Shown here: positions 8,943 through 20,959 of the stretch, piece after piece | Layout of the letters: each line of letters begins with the position of its first letter | How positions within the stretch are numbered: the first letter of the stretch is position 1 | Source of the DNA: Bifiguratus adelaidae | Lineage: Eukaryota; Mucoromycota; Endogonomycetes; Endogonales | Assembly: GCA_002261195.1 (NCBI GenBank) | Contig: MVBO01000154.1 | Span: forward strand, 1 to 34,687 | DNA length: 34,687 bases | Direction of reading: 5' to 3' | The notes under the pieces: model-generated | What the model was told of the DNA's origin: nothing | Seen by the model: only the letters and a program-made list of their open reading frames with translations | Databases searched by the model: none | Translations under genes and position numbers: made by a program

Positions 8943-11900
8943 TCAATGGGATTCCTCATCGTCTCTACAAACGTGAGTCTTCCATAGGATGAACGACAAG
9001 AGTTGCGTGAGATGAGCCAAATGGTCCCTTTCGACGGGATCCAAGGGGTGAAAATCTTGTGTCGTGCGCTTGGTTCGCGAGACAGCCAGAAACTTCAGCG
9101 ATGGAGCCGATACATGTTGTTCCAACACAAGTGCAATCATGTAATTACTGCTTGTGGGGTTATAGAGGAGGAGATAGCGACGTTGTGTAAAACGGTAGCT
9201 ACGAGCTGGCTGCAGTGGATAGCTTGGTCGATCGTCCTTGGTGGGAAACATGCCTCGTTTCGATGGACCAGCCAAGCTACTGATGGATTGTGAGGAATTT
9301 TGGTGGGATTTGATTCCCCAACTCGTCTTTGGGGTTGCGGTGTGGTGACTGTAAGCGCGTTCAATCTGGTTCATGACGTCGTCCCAATTGGGATAGGTCT
9401 CGGATGCAGAAGAAACGCTTGCGGTATTCGCGAATGCCTGAACTACATCTAGAGGTGAATTGAGGAAAGAGGGAGCGTCGGTCAAGTCAATGCAAGAGAA
9501 ATGGCTCGGAAGTAGGAAAGGAAACGGGTCGACTTCGTCGGTAGAACTGGAGCGACTTGCACTGTGGGTCTCGAGCTTCTGTTGCAAGCAGGGATCGAAA
9601 AGATCGGGTATCTCTGCCAAGGGAGTGTGAAGCAGATATTGACTTTGCTGAAAGCGGCCCTCCCGTAGTGATTGCCAAAGCGAGTTTTGACTGTACAAGA
9701 CAATGGCCTGCAACGAACGCTGTGAGCACAAGGTCATCCATATCTGTATATGCATCTACCTCATTCAAGATGGCGTCAATTCGAGCTTCAACCACCTTGA
9801 GCATGTTACCCAACTCATTCCTGATCACCTCAAGGACCTTCGTGGCGGGCTCTTCGACCGGATAGTTGATGTTGCGGAAATTGTTTCGTGGAACGTAAAT
9901 GGATCCTGTCTTATTGCTACCCATATGGGTCGCAATAAGGCTGTAGTCGATTTGCAGACTGTCGGATGTATCCACGGCACCAAAAATTAGAGTCAGTTTG
10001 AACGGATGCATGGGTAACTTTTCCGCCTGCTTCGGGTGCACAAAATGGTTGAAATCTGTCGTATAGGTGAGGGCCACCTTGCCACCTTTCTGGGCAACGG
10101 TACCTAGACCGTGTCTCTGCGGGTTCTCCAACATGTAATCGAACAGTTTGTATCGCATCTCTGTTCGCGACGGTCGATACGTTCCTCGAAGCAAACGATT
10201 CCGCGAGTATCGACACGGATACGGATGGAAGACTGAGAAATCATTGAGCACTTGAACCAGGTCGATGTTGGGTTGCAGTTCTCTGGGCATGGTTGTCGTT
10301 TGCTGTATCCAGCGAAGTTGAAAATCGTGAACAAACGAGTTGATGTGAATTTTGGTCTTAAAATGTGTGCACTCGTTCATAAAAGTCTGAAAATCATGCC
10401 AATCGGATTGGTCACCTTCGCTGCCCTGTGCCGACATCTCCTGCCGAAGCTTTTTGAGTCGGCCATATTGCCGATGAAGAGAATACAATGTTACAGAAAT
10501 AAAACCGTCCTGAATCTTCACTTCGCACATGATTGAACCTCCGCGCAAGACCTTGATCAGATACAGAGACGGATACTCATTGCGGTCCGACTTATGATTG
10601 AATTCTCCATAGTTGTATCGATTAGGTTCGACACTATCAAGGAGTCCATAGAATGCAATGTGCATTCCTAGAGTTTCCAGATACGAAGCATAGTCCTTCA
10701 TAAACTGTTCAACCATTGAACTGAACCACTTGCTATCGACCTCTGCATTTTTGCTCTGCGGTACCGGTCGTTCTTGCTCGTCAGTGCTAGAAGTTATCAA
10801 GCATGGGGTCCGACCAAAATGAAGAAGTCGTGACGATCGAAAGACAACTCTGAGGTCGTTCATTGGCAGCTTTGCCGGGACTGGAACGGTGGAAGTCTTG
10901 GTGCTATCGTACTTCGCTGCCCACCGAAGGTATATTTGCAGCGCCTTCTCATGTGCCTCTTCGAGCGGGGCATGCCGAGCATAAGCTTCCAAAAAGTATT
11001 CTCCATGTCGCGTTAAGGCATCCGCAACTTCATGGTACTGGTAACGTGAAAGCGTGTTGCCAAACGTATCGCGATACACCTCATTGAAGTCAAACGTGCG
11101 GCGATCGGATGGGTTTTGAGATTGACCATGTTTTGGTTTCCAAGATTCCTTGTAGCCCGTTTGCGTTGGCGTCGGAAACTCTGCATAGACGAGCTCTGTG
11201 ACCATTGCTCGTGTATCAGACAACGGAGAGGCAGAATTATCCTCATCAGTTGCGGCAGCAATTGCAGTTAGATTACTTGTTGTTTTCATGTGACCGGGTG
11301 GAGATGCTCTGGCTAGTTGCGGAGATCCAAAGATTTTGTGAGGCGAGATAGATCGCGCAGAATTGATGCCAAAACCAGGTTGCGAATAGAGCTCATGCCA
11401 CTTGTCGGACAAGCTAGCTAATGAACTCTCAAAGGAGACCTCGTGCTCGAAGAGCCCCATCTTTTGATGCAAAATGTTGGAAAGCAGATACTTTCGCGTT
11501 GCATGATTCTTAGTGATTGCAACAACATGACTTTGAAGCGTTGTCGCGTCCTCTTCAGAAAGTTTGTAGGTGGAAATCTCGACTGAACTGCACGAAATGG
11601 AGATAATGAGGAGGGCGGATCCTGCGTTGACCTTCACTTTTGGACCGTCCAGGCGATAAAAGCGGTCAGTATTTTTCATATTTGGACCGATTTCTGTTAT
11701 GCGAGTATCGGTTGGAGCAGCATGCTGACTGATTGGAGTAGCGCGAGAAGAATGGAGCAAACTGGATTGCTTGTCAGTGGATGAACGTCGGCTCTCGTCT
11801 GCAGAATTATTTCGGGAATGAGTGCGGGTGGGAATGGATGGCCCGGAGTTGAAGCTATCGTGGCTTTTCCTTCTGTCATGGACTCCTCCTCCGCGCTTGT

Positions 11901-14900
11901 CGACCTCCTGGACTAACGGTTGAAGACCACTCACAACGTAATACTTCGCGTTGTCGCCGCTGTCAATAGCTGTTGGCCACGCTTCAACGAGCATCATTTC
12001 CTTGCTGTTATCCACGCTTCGCTTCATGACTATCGGAGGCGCCCAATGATCCTTTTTGACAACGGAGCATAGATTCTTTATGCATTCTTGGAAACTCCAC
12101 GGCGCTAGGTCAGTAGACATTGCCAGTTTCGTCACGAGAAGGTTCTTGATAGTTGCTGCATGATCCAAAAGCTCCAAGACAGGATCCAGGAACCCTTGGG
12201 CATCTCTTAGAGCCATGCAGGCTTCTGTAGAAAGACGCAAATAGCCGTCTGACCAGACTTCGATGCCATTGTTGAAGAAAGAGGTCACCGTACGATCAAG
12301 CATCAGATTCGACACTGCGTGCTCAAAGCATCGACGCACATGCAAGTGCAGGGCAGACGCATTGACATTGCCCATGGGCCAAATTTGTATGTTGATCCAC
12401 TGCTGCGCTGGGCGTTCGTCCGATTTACTTTCACGGGAAAGCGGATACTCAGCATAGGGTGCGTTGCCTTCAATAGTCAACCAGATGCCCGCCAGGCCGA
12501 CACCGACACTGCCCTCAAGTGTTGGCGATGACGTAGAATGTCTGCTGTCGAGGTTGTTATAGTAAAGGCAAGCATGTCTACGGGGATCAGACGGTCTATA
12601 AAGCAATTCAGTATCGTTAAGCGACCTGTTCCGAATACCACTTACACATCATGGTTACTACGCGTTAAACGTTCCTGCAAGGTCTCAGCCACAACATTAT
12701 CTTGGATGGGCCGTATCTGCTCTGATCGCAAAGCCTTCTTTATGTAGTCCAGCAATATTGTGGGATTGGGTATATATTCCCGCAACTTCCAAGGTGTCTT
12801 GATGGCAGGTCTCCGATTCGGGAACACAAATTCCATTTCCTGATCGTGCATCGATTAGTCTGGCGCCAATGCTTTTAGCGGGCAACTTACCATCTTGGTC
12901 CATTTCATGGTCTTGTTTCGTTCAAACAACGAAGAAACCTGAGGCAGAACTACGCGATTCTGCAATGGTGTTTCGAACATAGCAATGACATTGTTGCGCA
13001 GCGATGGCGAAAGCGGATCGATGCCGTAGATATCCAATATGACTTCTGATGAGTGTTGCGCTCGCACGCCAACCTTGGGTGACATTGGTTGCAAACTCGA
13101 TGATGTATGTCGAACTTGAGGGGTGGCTTCGACCGGACGGTTATCACCATGAATTTGCGTAGATAAGGCCTTCATTTCTGAAGTGTTTGTTGCATCTCCT
13201 TGATTGAATGAGCCGCTTCTGCCTTCACGAAGCCGACAGTAAACGATAACTTCACGTTTTGCCTCGTCCTCCATGCGAATAACGTAGAGGTTAGACGGTC
13301 GAACAGCTTTGGTATTGCCCATGAATTGCGGCATCAATTTGATGGCATTTTGTGCGTCGAGTCTCGGATACAAATGGAAGACCTTACTGTAAATCCTGTC
13401 GCACTGGAACTCGCCAAAATGGAACAGAGAGTTGTCGGCGCTGTTGCTTGGCGAGAGCTCTTTCAAGATATCATGCGCTATCGGATCATCTTCCTCAAAA
13501 GAGGAATTATCCGAGTTTGATGTTTCCGCTGGTCCTTCGTCGTATTGGAGCAAATATTGGCTACATATGCGTCAATAGGTGCGTCACGAGAGAGTAAGGG
13601 TTTCTACTCACCTGCATTCCATGGTCTGCTGCAAGTGACGCAAAAGGATCACTTTATTTGTCCGCCTTTGCGCGTCCAAGACCTTTTCCCTGATGGTGTC
13701 CATAAGACCTAGCCTTCCTCCAGTACTAACATCCACCCTCGAATAGAAAAGCAATTGGACATGCGCTTGGTCAGTGCGCACAAGTAACCAGAACGGTACG
13801 GATTCTTCTGGCGTATCTTCTTCTGTTTCGGGGATACTCGGTAGAGAATCTGTACTCTTCTCCAGCGAGATGCCCAGACCCTCAAGATCAATATCGTGCT
13901 CCTCTGCCTTGAAATCGTTATCATCGTCACCATGCCGAATCTGTTGCCACATATTGTTCCGGCCGGTGACGAAGAAATTGTTTCCTACTTGACGTAGGTG
14001 AAAGGGAAGGATGCTCATACGACCCAATTGACCAAGGAAGCATTGATAACTCTCCCGCTTACTCATACCTTCCTTTAGCGACACGAACGCAAGCGGAATG
14101 GAGTAGGTAGTCGGAACATTCGTATAAAGACATCCTGTTTGTAGTTCCATCTCTGCGTAATTGAAAACCGCATCGGTGACTGGACGCAGCAGCATCAGAC
14201 CGTCGAGTATTGTTTCGGTCAAGTACCACATGAGGCGACCATGTGAGTCTAGAATGTCGGCTTTTTGCTGCACTGTTATTTGTGAGCCGACAGTCAAGTT
14301 TGGCATAGGAATACGAGGAAGCGCGCGACCGGCGCTAAACCTAATGAGCATGTCTGTGAGCAACGGTTTGGACCCTCAGCAAGCGCTTACGTGTCAACGG
14401 GTTTCTCCCAAGCATCCATGTGGGCTTGTGGCTCGATTTGGGCGTTGAAAGGATCCGCCTGCATTGTTGGCAACGTGATGTAAATCAACCGTAGAACAAC
14501 CTTTGTCCCATTGACCGATTTGACGGGCGACTCTTCATCTCCAATCACGGGTGGTGTCCAAACGTCTTGAGGCATTGGGTAGGCGTGAGGCAACAGGTCC
14601 ACCTGATGGGTTTCGGATTCGGGAGGCTCCACCCTAGTATATACACATTCAAGTCGCAACAAGAGTGGATTTTGGCACGCTTCAGCTAGCGCTTTCGAGA
14701 TGACGTCCTCGTCCATGGGCTGCCCTTCACGTTTGAAGGCACTCAATGATTGGCGCAAAAGGGACTTGTTGTAGAAGATAGGACCAGCAGGTTTGCCTTC
14801 AAACAATTCCACACGCGAGAATTGTGCGGCGATGATATCGGCAAAGTTTTCATCCAGTTTATCATTGGACAATCCGCTACATAAAGGGCTGTCAGTGAGC

Positions 14901-17900
14901 AATTCATCTCAAACACTATGCAAGGAACTTACTTTCCGCCGTGACGTGCTCGTACCTGCACATTAAGGAAATCGGTAATGCCGATCTCCGTAGATGTTTC
15001 GATGCATATGTCAAGCATTTTCTGAAAGTCAAATCCATCGACGGCTTGTCCATGCAACATCGCGGCATAGACACTTCGAGCGAAGTTCCGATTGTATAGC
15101 TGATCGAGATCCTGCACCAAGCGTAAAGTGCGTTCAGTGGCTGACATGTTGACGGAACCAGGGTCAATAACACCCTTGTATAGGTTGGGTTTGATGGGAT
15201 TATCGATGGCATCCAACTCAGAAATAACCGCCGGAATGGATTCGAATCGAATCCTGGGGGCATGCGAAATGGTGAAGTCTTGGAGATCGCTGGCAGAGGC
15301 GCGACGATGCGACATGTGTTCTGATTTGATGATACCCATCCTTGAGCATTCGAAAAGGAAAGCACCCCAGGCAATATCCGATGCCGACATATCCTGATTA
15401 TGCGCGACCGGGTTCCTTTCGTGAGCTCTGGGACACCTTTTCAGACAACCACCTTTCGGAAGAAGTAGGGCGACCAGTGATCTTCCATCGTAAGCTTTGA
15501 CAAAACAACGAAAATCCTTCCACCGATTGACACCGTGTACTGCACACAGATGAGCCTGTCCGTCTTCACATTGGGACACAGCCTCGCGAAGAGCCTTGAG
15601 AAATGATCCCGAGAGATGAACGTCTTCCAGAATGACTTCGCCATCCGTGACCTTGGAAAGGCAGGTCGCCATCAATTCATTGAGCAAAATCTGACAATGC
15701 AGACGCGGCACCCGAGAGTGAATAATTTCCTTTCCCACTTTCACCTTGTCCTTCAAGGCGTCCGCTTTCATATGTGCCGTGGTCGTTGTTGCCGGTGGAT
15801 TATGCATGATAGGCGAGGCTGTCCGACTGCTCTGAGAAATTCGCCGATGAGGGGCCTTTGTGCTTGTTTTGTCCTCGAACGCACTTGCTTTAGCGGAAGG
15901 ACCAGGCGCCGAGGGCATGATGGTGTCGTACGCTTTGCCGGATGGTGCGGTCTCGTCGATCGCGTCAATCTCAATGTCAACATGCTTAATTTCGGTGAAA
16001 ACTGGAGTGTTGTACGAGGCGAGCGTTAGGTGACCATGAGTGAGAACGGATAGAATGTTGTATAGGGCTTTTCGGCGAGAATCTGTTCGAAACTCAGAAG
16101 GAATGTGCTCGTTTGTAAGAAAGGAGGCACCAATGAGAGCCCGCTCCCGGCGCCGGGCCATAACGTGAAGCTCATCAAAGGTCATGATTTGAGAGATGAG
16201 GGAGAGGTCACGGAAATTGATCGCTTTGGCGACAGCGTCGAAATAGGATCGTAAAGAGAGGTCTTGTGTGGGTTCCATCCATAATTGTGTCTTGATCTCT
16301 CCCATTTCAGGGTCCTTCCACAGAAAATGTTGGACGGCAATGGCTTCAACGTGATCGGGCTGGGAGATCTCTTGGTAGAATTGAATGCGATCGGGTTGGT
16401 TGAGAACGAGGATGGCACCATCGTCCAGCCGGGACTGACAAAGCCGCTGAAAGGCGACATCGTGCATCGCGGGTAGTTTATTCGCTGTCAGGTGAGCTGA
16501 ATTATTCATTGGCATGAGCCAGCACCATGTTTCACCACGTAGATAGTTTTTGGCAATGTACTTGCTGGATAGCCACATGTCGGACGGCATATACCACGAT
16601 TTGATTTTGCCAATCTCTGAGAGCTCTGTTGATGTTGAAAACTCTTTTGCAGAAGCTAGACGATAATGCTCGCGGTCGCGCAACAGTAAGCGATGTAATG
16701 GTCGTGAGCAAAGATAGGCGTACAGTTCTGGGGAAGCGGATACATTATCCTGGCTGGAACGCGGAGCAACTGATTCGGTGTCAAGAGTGTCAAGCAAGCT
16801 CTGCATTAGGCGCGAACGTTCGGCAGCTTCCACATTAAAAAATAGCAAGCGTAAATTCAAAAAGCATCCAATTTCGCGCCGTATGCGTACTTCGCAAAAA
16901 GATGGCATATCTGGTTCTCGCTCCAAAGCCATGATTCGACGCACGTAAGCGGCACCACCGGTCGTGGCGTCCGTCGCCTTGAAATGTGACCATTGGGCTA
17001 ACCTTTGGTGGACCGTGCGGACATGCGATTGGGTGAGCGATTCACTCTGCTCAAAGAGATGCAGCTGTCGATCCTCCGTCTTGAGACCCACAAATGGCGA
17101 AACGCCGGTGATGATGAGATTGATACTCGCCAACTCATACCAGCATTCCGTGGCAGCGCGAATGGGATGTGCTTCAAGGTTTTGCCAGGCGGCCACGAAC
17201 TGCGTAAGATTGCCACTTTGTTCTCGTTCGGTAACCTTTGGACTGATCGCCAGAGATGGCTCGTCAGACGCGATTCCTTTTGGGGGCTGCATTGTCGAGG
17301 CTTGATCAGCCTCAGAGCTGCCCGATGCGTCCGCTACCCAAGATTCCAACAAGTCATCCAATTCACTAGTCTGACTCAAGAACCGATGCAATTTATCAAC
17401 TTTGCTATAGAGAGGCAGACTCGAGGTGTCACTCCGATCTTGCGAGTATACTTTGCTGCCTTGGAAAGTTCGTCCCTTGCTCCGTTGTACCGAATGGAAA
17501 TTGCAAAACAATTGCGCAAAAGGGGTGTAGGCAATCACATGGATCTCTGTGCGCACGCGCCCGGTGATACCGTGATTGGGTTTCCAGGACGCTCGCACTG
17601 AATAATCAACGGTCACATTCGGTAGCCAGAGCATGCGAAAAGAGATGCGTAGTACCTTTGGTTTCTCTTCGGCGTTGGATGGAGATGTACTGTTGTCCCG
17701 CTTTATGTCGCCGTTGGAAGCTTGCTTCTTAAGTGTGGCTCCGACCTCGTCCTCAAGTGGCTCAGTGTTAGGATCCGTGAAGGCGATCCAGTGCATTCGG
17801 AACCCTTGTCGAATACGAGCGCCGACAAATGCTTCAAACAATCGCGCTGGAAAATGACCTTCCCTGTACTTGATAACCGTCAGATCCACGGAGGGGGGCA

Positions 17901-19690
17901 CACTGCGTAAGGTCCACGGAAACACGGCTGGCAACAAGCCAGCAGAACGATCGACTTCAACGCGTCCAGAATGCAACCCATAGCGTTCTCGCACCTGGTC
18001 CACAGGTGGGGTATCAGAGGACGCATAGAGTGGCCTGGATAGCTCGGTTTTCAATCCAGAATAGCGGTTCTCGTTCTTGTTGCGGACGAGTATCGTCTCG
18101 CGGATGAGAAAGTTGACGTGATAAAAGTTTGCTGCATAGACGATGGATGATGTGTCGCCATGATTGCGTTGGGACTGAGCTTTCAATGGGTATCTTACTG
18201 CCACGTGGGGAGCGGATGCTGTTCTGCTGATGGTCGGCAGGGATCGCTTTGCCACGTCCACCGGATGAGGAGGCTCGGTTTCCAAGCCTGTCGCGACATG
18301 ATTGATATCGGCATTGTCTACCGTACTGGTGGTGTGCCTCAAGCTGTGAGCATGTCCCTCAATCTCTGCGACCGAGAGGCAATCGGCTCCATAGGCAAAG
18401 GTACCTCCAGTGGCCGTGGCAACAAATCTCAACACTTCACTGTCATTGGCGAAACCAAAATTCGCTGCCGGGACGAAACCAGCATTGGAGCCGACTTGAA
18501 TGACATGCACCGGGATATCCCGTCGCGTATAGGTCTGAACGATTTGTTCGTCTGAAAAAGATGAGTTGTTGACTCCATCCGTCACCAGAACCACGGTCCC
18601 TTTGGCCTTTTTGGATAATAGTTCCAAGGCAAACAAACCTGCATGTAGATGATACGACAATTGACTTCCCGTCTTTCCCACGCCCCATTCATTGGACGAT
18701 TTCTGCTTGTTCTGCCCTTCCTCCTCATCGCGATCTGGGCTCTGCACCGCGTTACGCGGCAACTTTTCTCCTTCCTTTGTCATTTTGTTGGCCGTTCTAC
18801 CCCCGTCTCGACCAGCTTTTGCTCCTGTGGTCGATGACATGTATCGGTCGGGAATATCCTGCGTGGCGACATCACGATCTCCAACGTCCAGCTCGTAATG
18901 ATCTTTTTCTACCTTGTGCCGTTCTCTCCGTACATGTTTGCGAAAATCGGCCAACAGCTGTTGAAATCCAAACAATTTTCTCTTCACGTAGGCAATGATG
19001 TCGTGCGCATTTTGGCCATTGACCGAGACATCTTGTAGAATGACACTCAGAGTAGGGAAATTGGCGAGATAGGGAATGTAATTAAGGTTGGAGGCGAATT
19101 GTGCGCATTCGACAATGATGGTTATGTTGATCTTGATATCAGGCTGAATAAAGCCGCCTTTCGGAGATGTTTGGGCCGCAAACGGACGAACCATGCCCTG
19201 AATACAATTGCTTAACACTTTAAGCGCAGCTTCAAACATGACATCCCCGGTGGCTGGATCAATGGCTCCCAGACTAGAACTGATATCGACGAGAAAGACG
19301 ATCTGTTGTTCCTTGGCATAGGAGAATATCCGCGTATGAGGTGTGATGCGGTACCGTTTGCTCGGTTGCCCTTCCTCCTCATCGATACCCGTCGCAATAT
19401 CCAACTGAACGCCAACGCCCTTCTTTCCGTCTCGGCGTTTCTGAGGCAGCGTTCTACTCGGTAGCGCCCAGGGTGACTGAGCATGGCTTCTTGACGCCGT
19501 TACCTGCACCAGGCTGATATCCTATCCTCGCCGTGAGTCTAAAGCGCGTCAAGTACACGAACCTTACCTCTCTGTCTTGTCGATATTCTGACTGCAACAT
19601 CACCGACAAGAGCCATGGAGAGAGAGCCGAGCCATTCTTGACACAAAACAAGGCACTCGCAGCCTCTGATGTCTGTGTAGAAAGTGTCAT
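8943..19690 (-). CDS. SZT2: SZT2 homologue (KICSTOR scaffold, TORC1 pathway)
   Basis: Exons: 19690-19568, 19503-14933, 14876-14391, 14340-13612, 13560-12891, 12839-12646, 12595-9760, 9719-8943; introns 64, 56, 50, 51, 51, 50 and 40 nt. The joined frame gives 3,461 residues, close to human SZT2 (about 3,430). Near residue 110 a VWA-like fold starts with FLVDISSSLGAIDPATG and continues through ALKVLSNCIQGMVRPF; later come a GLFALELL helix and the strand VVLVTDGVNNSS. These match SZT2 in order. Further along are LVALLLPKGG, the helix-rich middle, VPFWLLVR, the block LYVIRMEDE..VIVYCRLREG and VILDIYGIDPLSP, all in SZT2 order. In animals SZT2 holds KICSTOR together and brings GATOR1 to lysosomes so that starvation shuts off TORC1. 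The first exon is short and uncertain; an internal ATG at 19600 is possible. It is divergent from CHO1. Confidence 0.85.
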
Positions 19691-19941
19691 TCCAAGCACT
19701 CTATTCAATCCTATCCACTATCCACGGCTTCTCTCTCTCGCTCACCTTGTCCATTCAATTCACATCAAATCTCACACTTGTGCTCTCTCTCTCTCTTCTT
19801 GCCTCTTATACTCTCTTGCTCTTTCTTCTTCTGTTATATACTCTCACATACTCTCACTCAGACACATAGAGCTTCACTTGACAGTGACAACATATACCGT
19901 CTACTCTTCGACTCTCCCATTAGACCACCACTCGATCACTC
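19691..19941. promoter_or_regulatory. Shared SZT2/CHO1 promoter with CT-rich tract
   Basis: These 251 bp separate two divergent start codons. From about 19725 to 19870 the + strand is strongly pyrimidine-rich, with runs of CTCTCT and TTCTTCTT. Such tracts are common just upstream of fungal transcription starts and point toward CHO1. I found no exact inositol-response element (CATGTGAAAT). Confidence 0.45.
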
Positions 19942-20889
19942 ATGTCCAAACGTGCAGGCAAGACAAAGGAGGAGCTTACGCGCGCCGAAAAGAAGCTGGT
20001 CGACACGAATCCAGGTCACTTTTCTATGGTTCGGTGAGTAAAAAGAGCGAGGGTATGGATACGAGGGGTGGAGCACCGTGCGGCCTGAGGCTATGCCAGG
20101 CGAGCTGCATTCTAGAGACGGTGCCTGGAGACAAAACGAGAGATCTCTCTTGAGAGGGACGGCTTGACTCATGGTGCTATAGCAACTTTCAGGTCGCCGA
20201 CTTGATCACCCTGTTGAATGGAGCGTGCGGTGCCATGTCGATACACTCCAACATGCGCTATCTCGTGAACGGCAATACCGTCGATTTATGGTTGGCCATC
20301 ATTCTCATGCCTCTCGGGATGATGTTTGACTTTTTGGATGGACGCGTAGCACGTTGGCGAAACGAGAGTAGTTTGCTCGGTCAAGAGCTCGATTCTTTGG
20401 CGGATCTGGTCAGTTTTGGTGTTGCGCCGAGTGTTTTGGGATTTGTTGTCGGTATGCGTACGCCGCTCGACGCCATGGTCTTTACCTACTTTATCGTTTG
20501 TGGAATAGCACGTCTCGCTCGGTAAGTTGTCTCTAGGAGGGCATGCAACCCTATCTTTCTGATTTTAAAACGTCATGATGTCTAGATACAATGCCACCGT
20601 GGCCATCATGCCCAAGGTACGCATGCGGTGATCCCTGTCTGAGCTTCTCGTACTGAACCATCTGTAGGACGCCAACGGCAAGATTAATTATTTCGAAGGA
20701 ACGCCCATCCCGACTACCTTGGGCGTCGTCGGTGTGATAGCCTACTTTATATCGCAAAACAGAGTCGGTGCCAACCTTCCCTTTGGCGTATGGCCTTTGC
20801 TTGGCATGGAGATACATCCTTTTGTGGGACTATTTGCCTTGAGTGGCACGCTTATGATCAGTAAGACCCTTCGCATTCCCAAGCCCTGA
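19942..20889 (+). CDS. CHO1: CDP-diacylglycerol-serine O-phosphatidyltransferase
   Basis: Makes phosphatidylserine from CDP-diacylglycerol and serine in the ER membrane, the first step of the de novo route to PE and PC. Exons: 19942-20033, 20183-20521, 20586-20616, 20668-20889; introns 149, 64 and 51 nt; 227 residues. The CDP-alcohol phosphotransferase signature is complete: D83-G84-x2-A87-R88-x8-G97-x3-D101-x3-D105. Flanking segments are also typical of Cho1 (NFQVADLITLLNG, LADLVSFGVAPS, GIARLARYNATVAIMPK). Several hydrophobic segments follow (GVVGVIAYFI, FVGLFALSGTLMI). The first intron is by far the longest well-supported intron in the window. The N-terminus before NFQVADL is only 31 residues. 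The gene ends 70 bp from the converging unknown gene. Confidence 0.95.
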
Positions 20890-20959
20890 TCACGTTACCC
20901 AACATGTATGCCTGCCAAAATACCGCCGCCCATATACATAAACTGATTGTTCATCACAT

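Noticed and set aside
8943-19690. Iml1/DEPDC5 as the identity of the giant gene
   Set aside because: The size and the TORC1 context first suggested it, but there is no DEP domain, the length is twice that of Iml1, and the N-terminal and middle motifs follow SZT2.
19720-19800. Inositol/choline response element ahead of CHO1
   Set aside because: Only a partial match (ATTCACATC) is present; the core CATGTGAAAT is not.
19533-20153. A 206-codon open frame on the + strand
   Set aside because: It runs through the SZT2 first exon, the CT-rich promoter and the first exon and intron of CHO1 in another frame. Its composition is only that of the CT tract.
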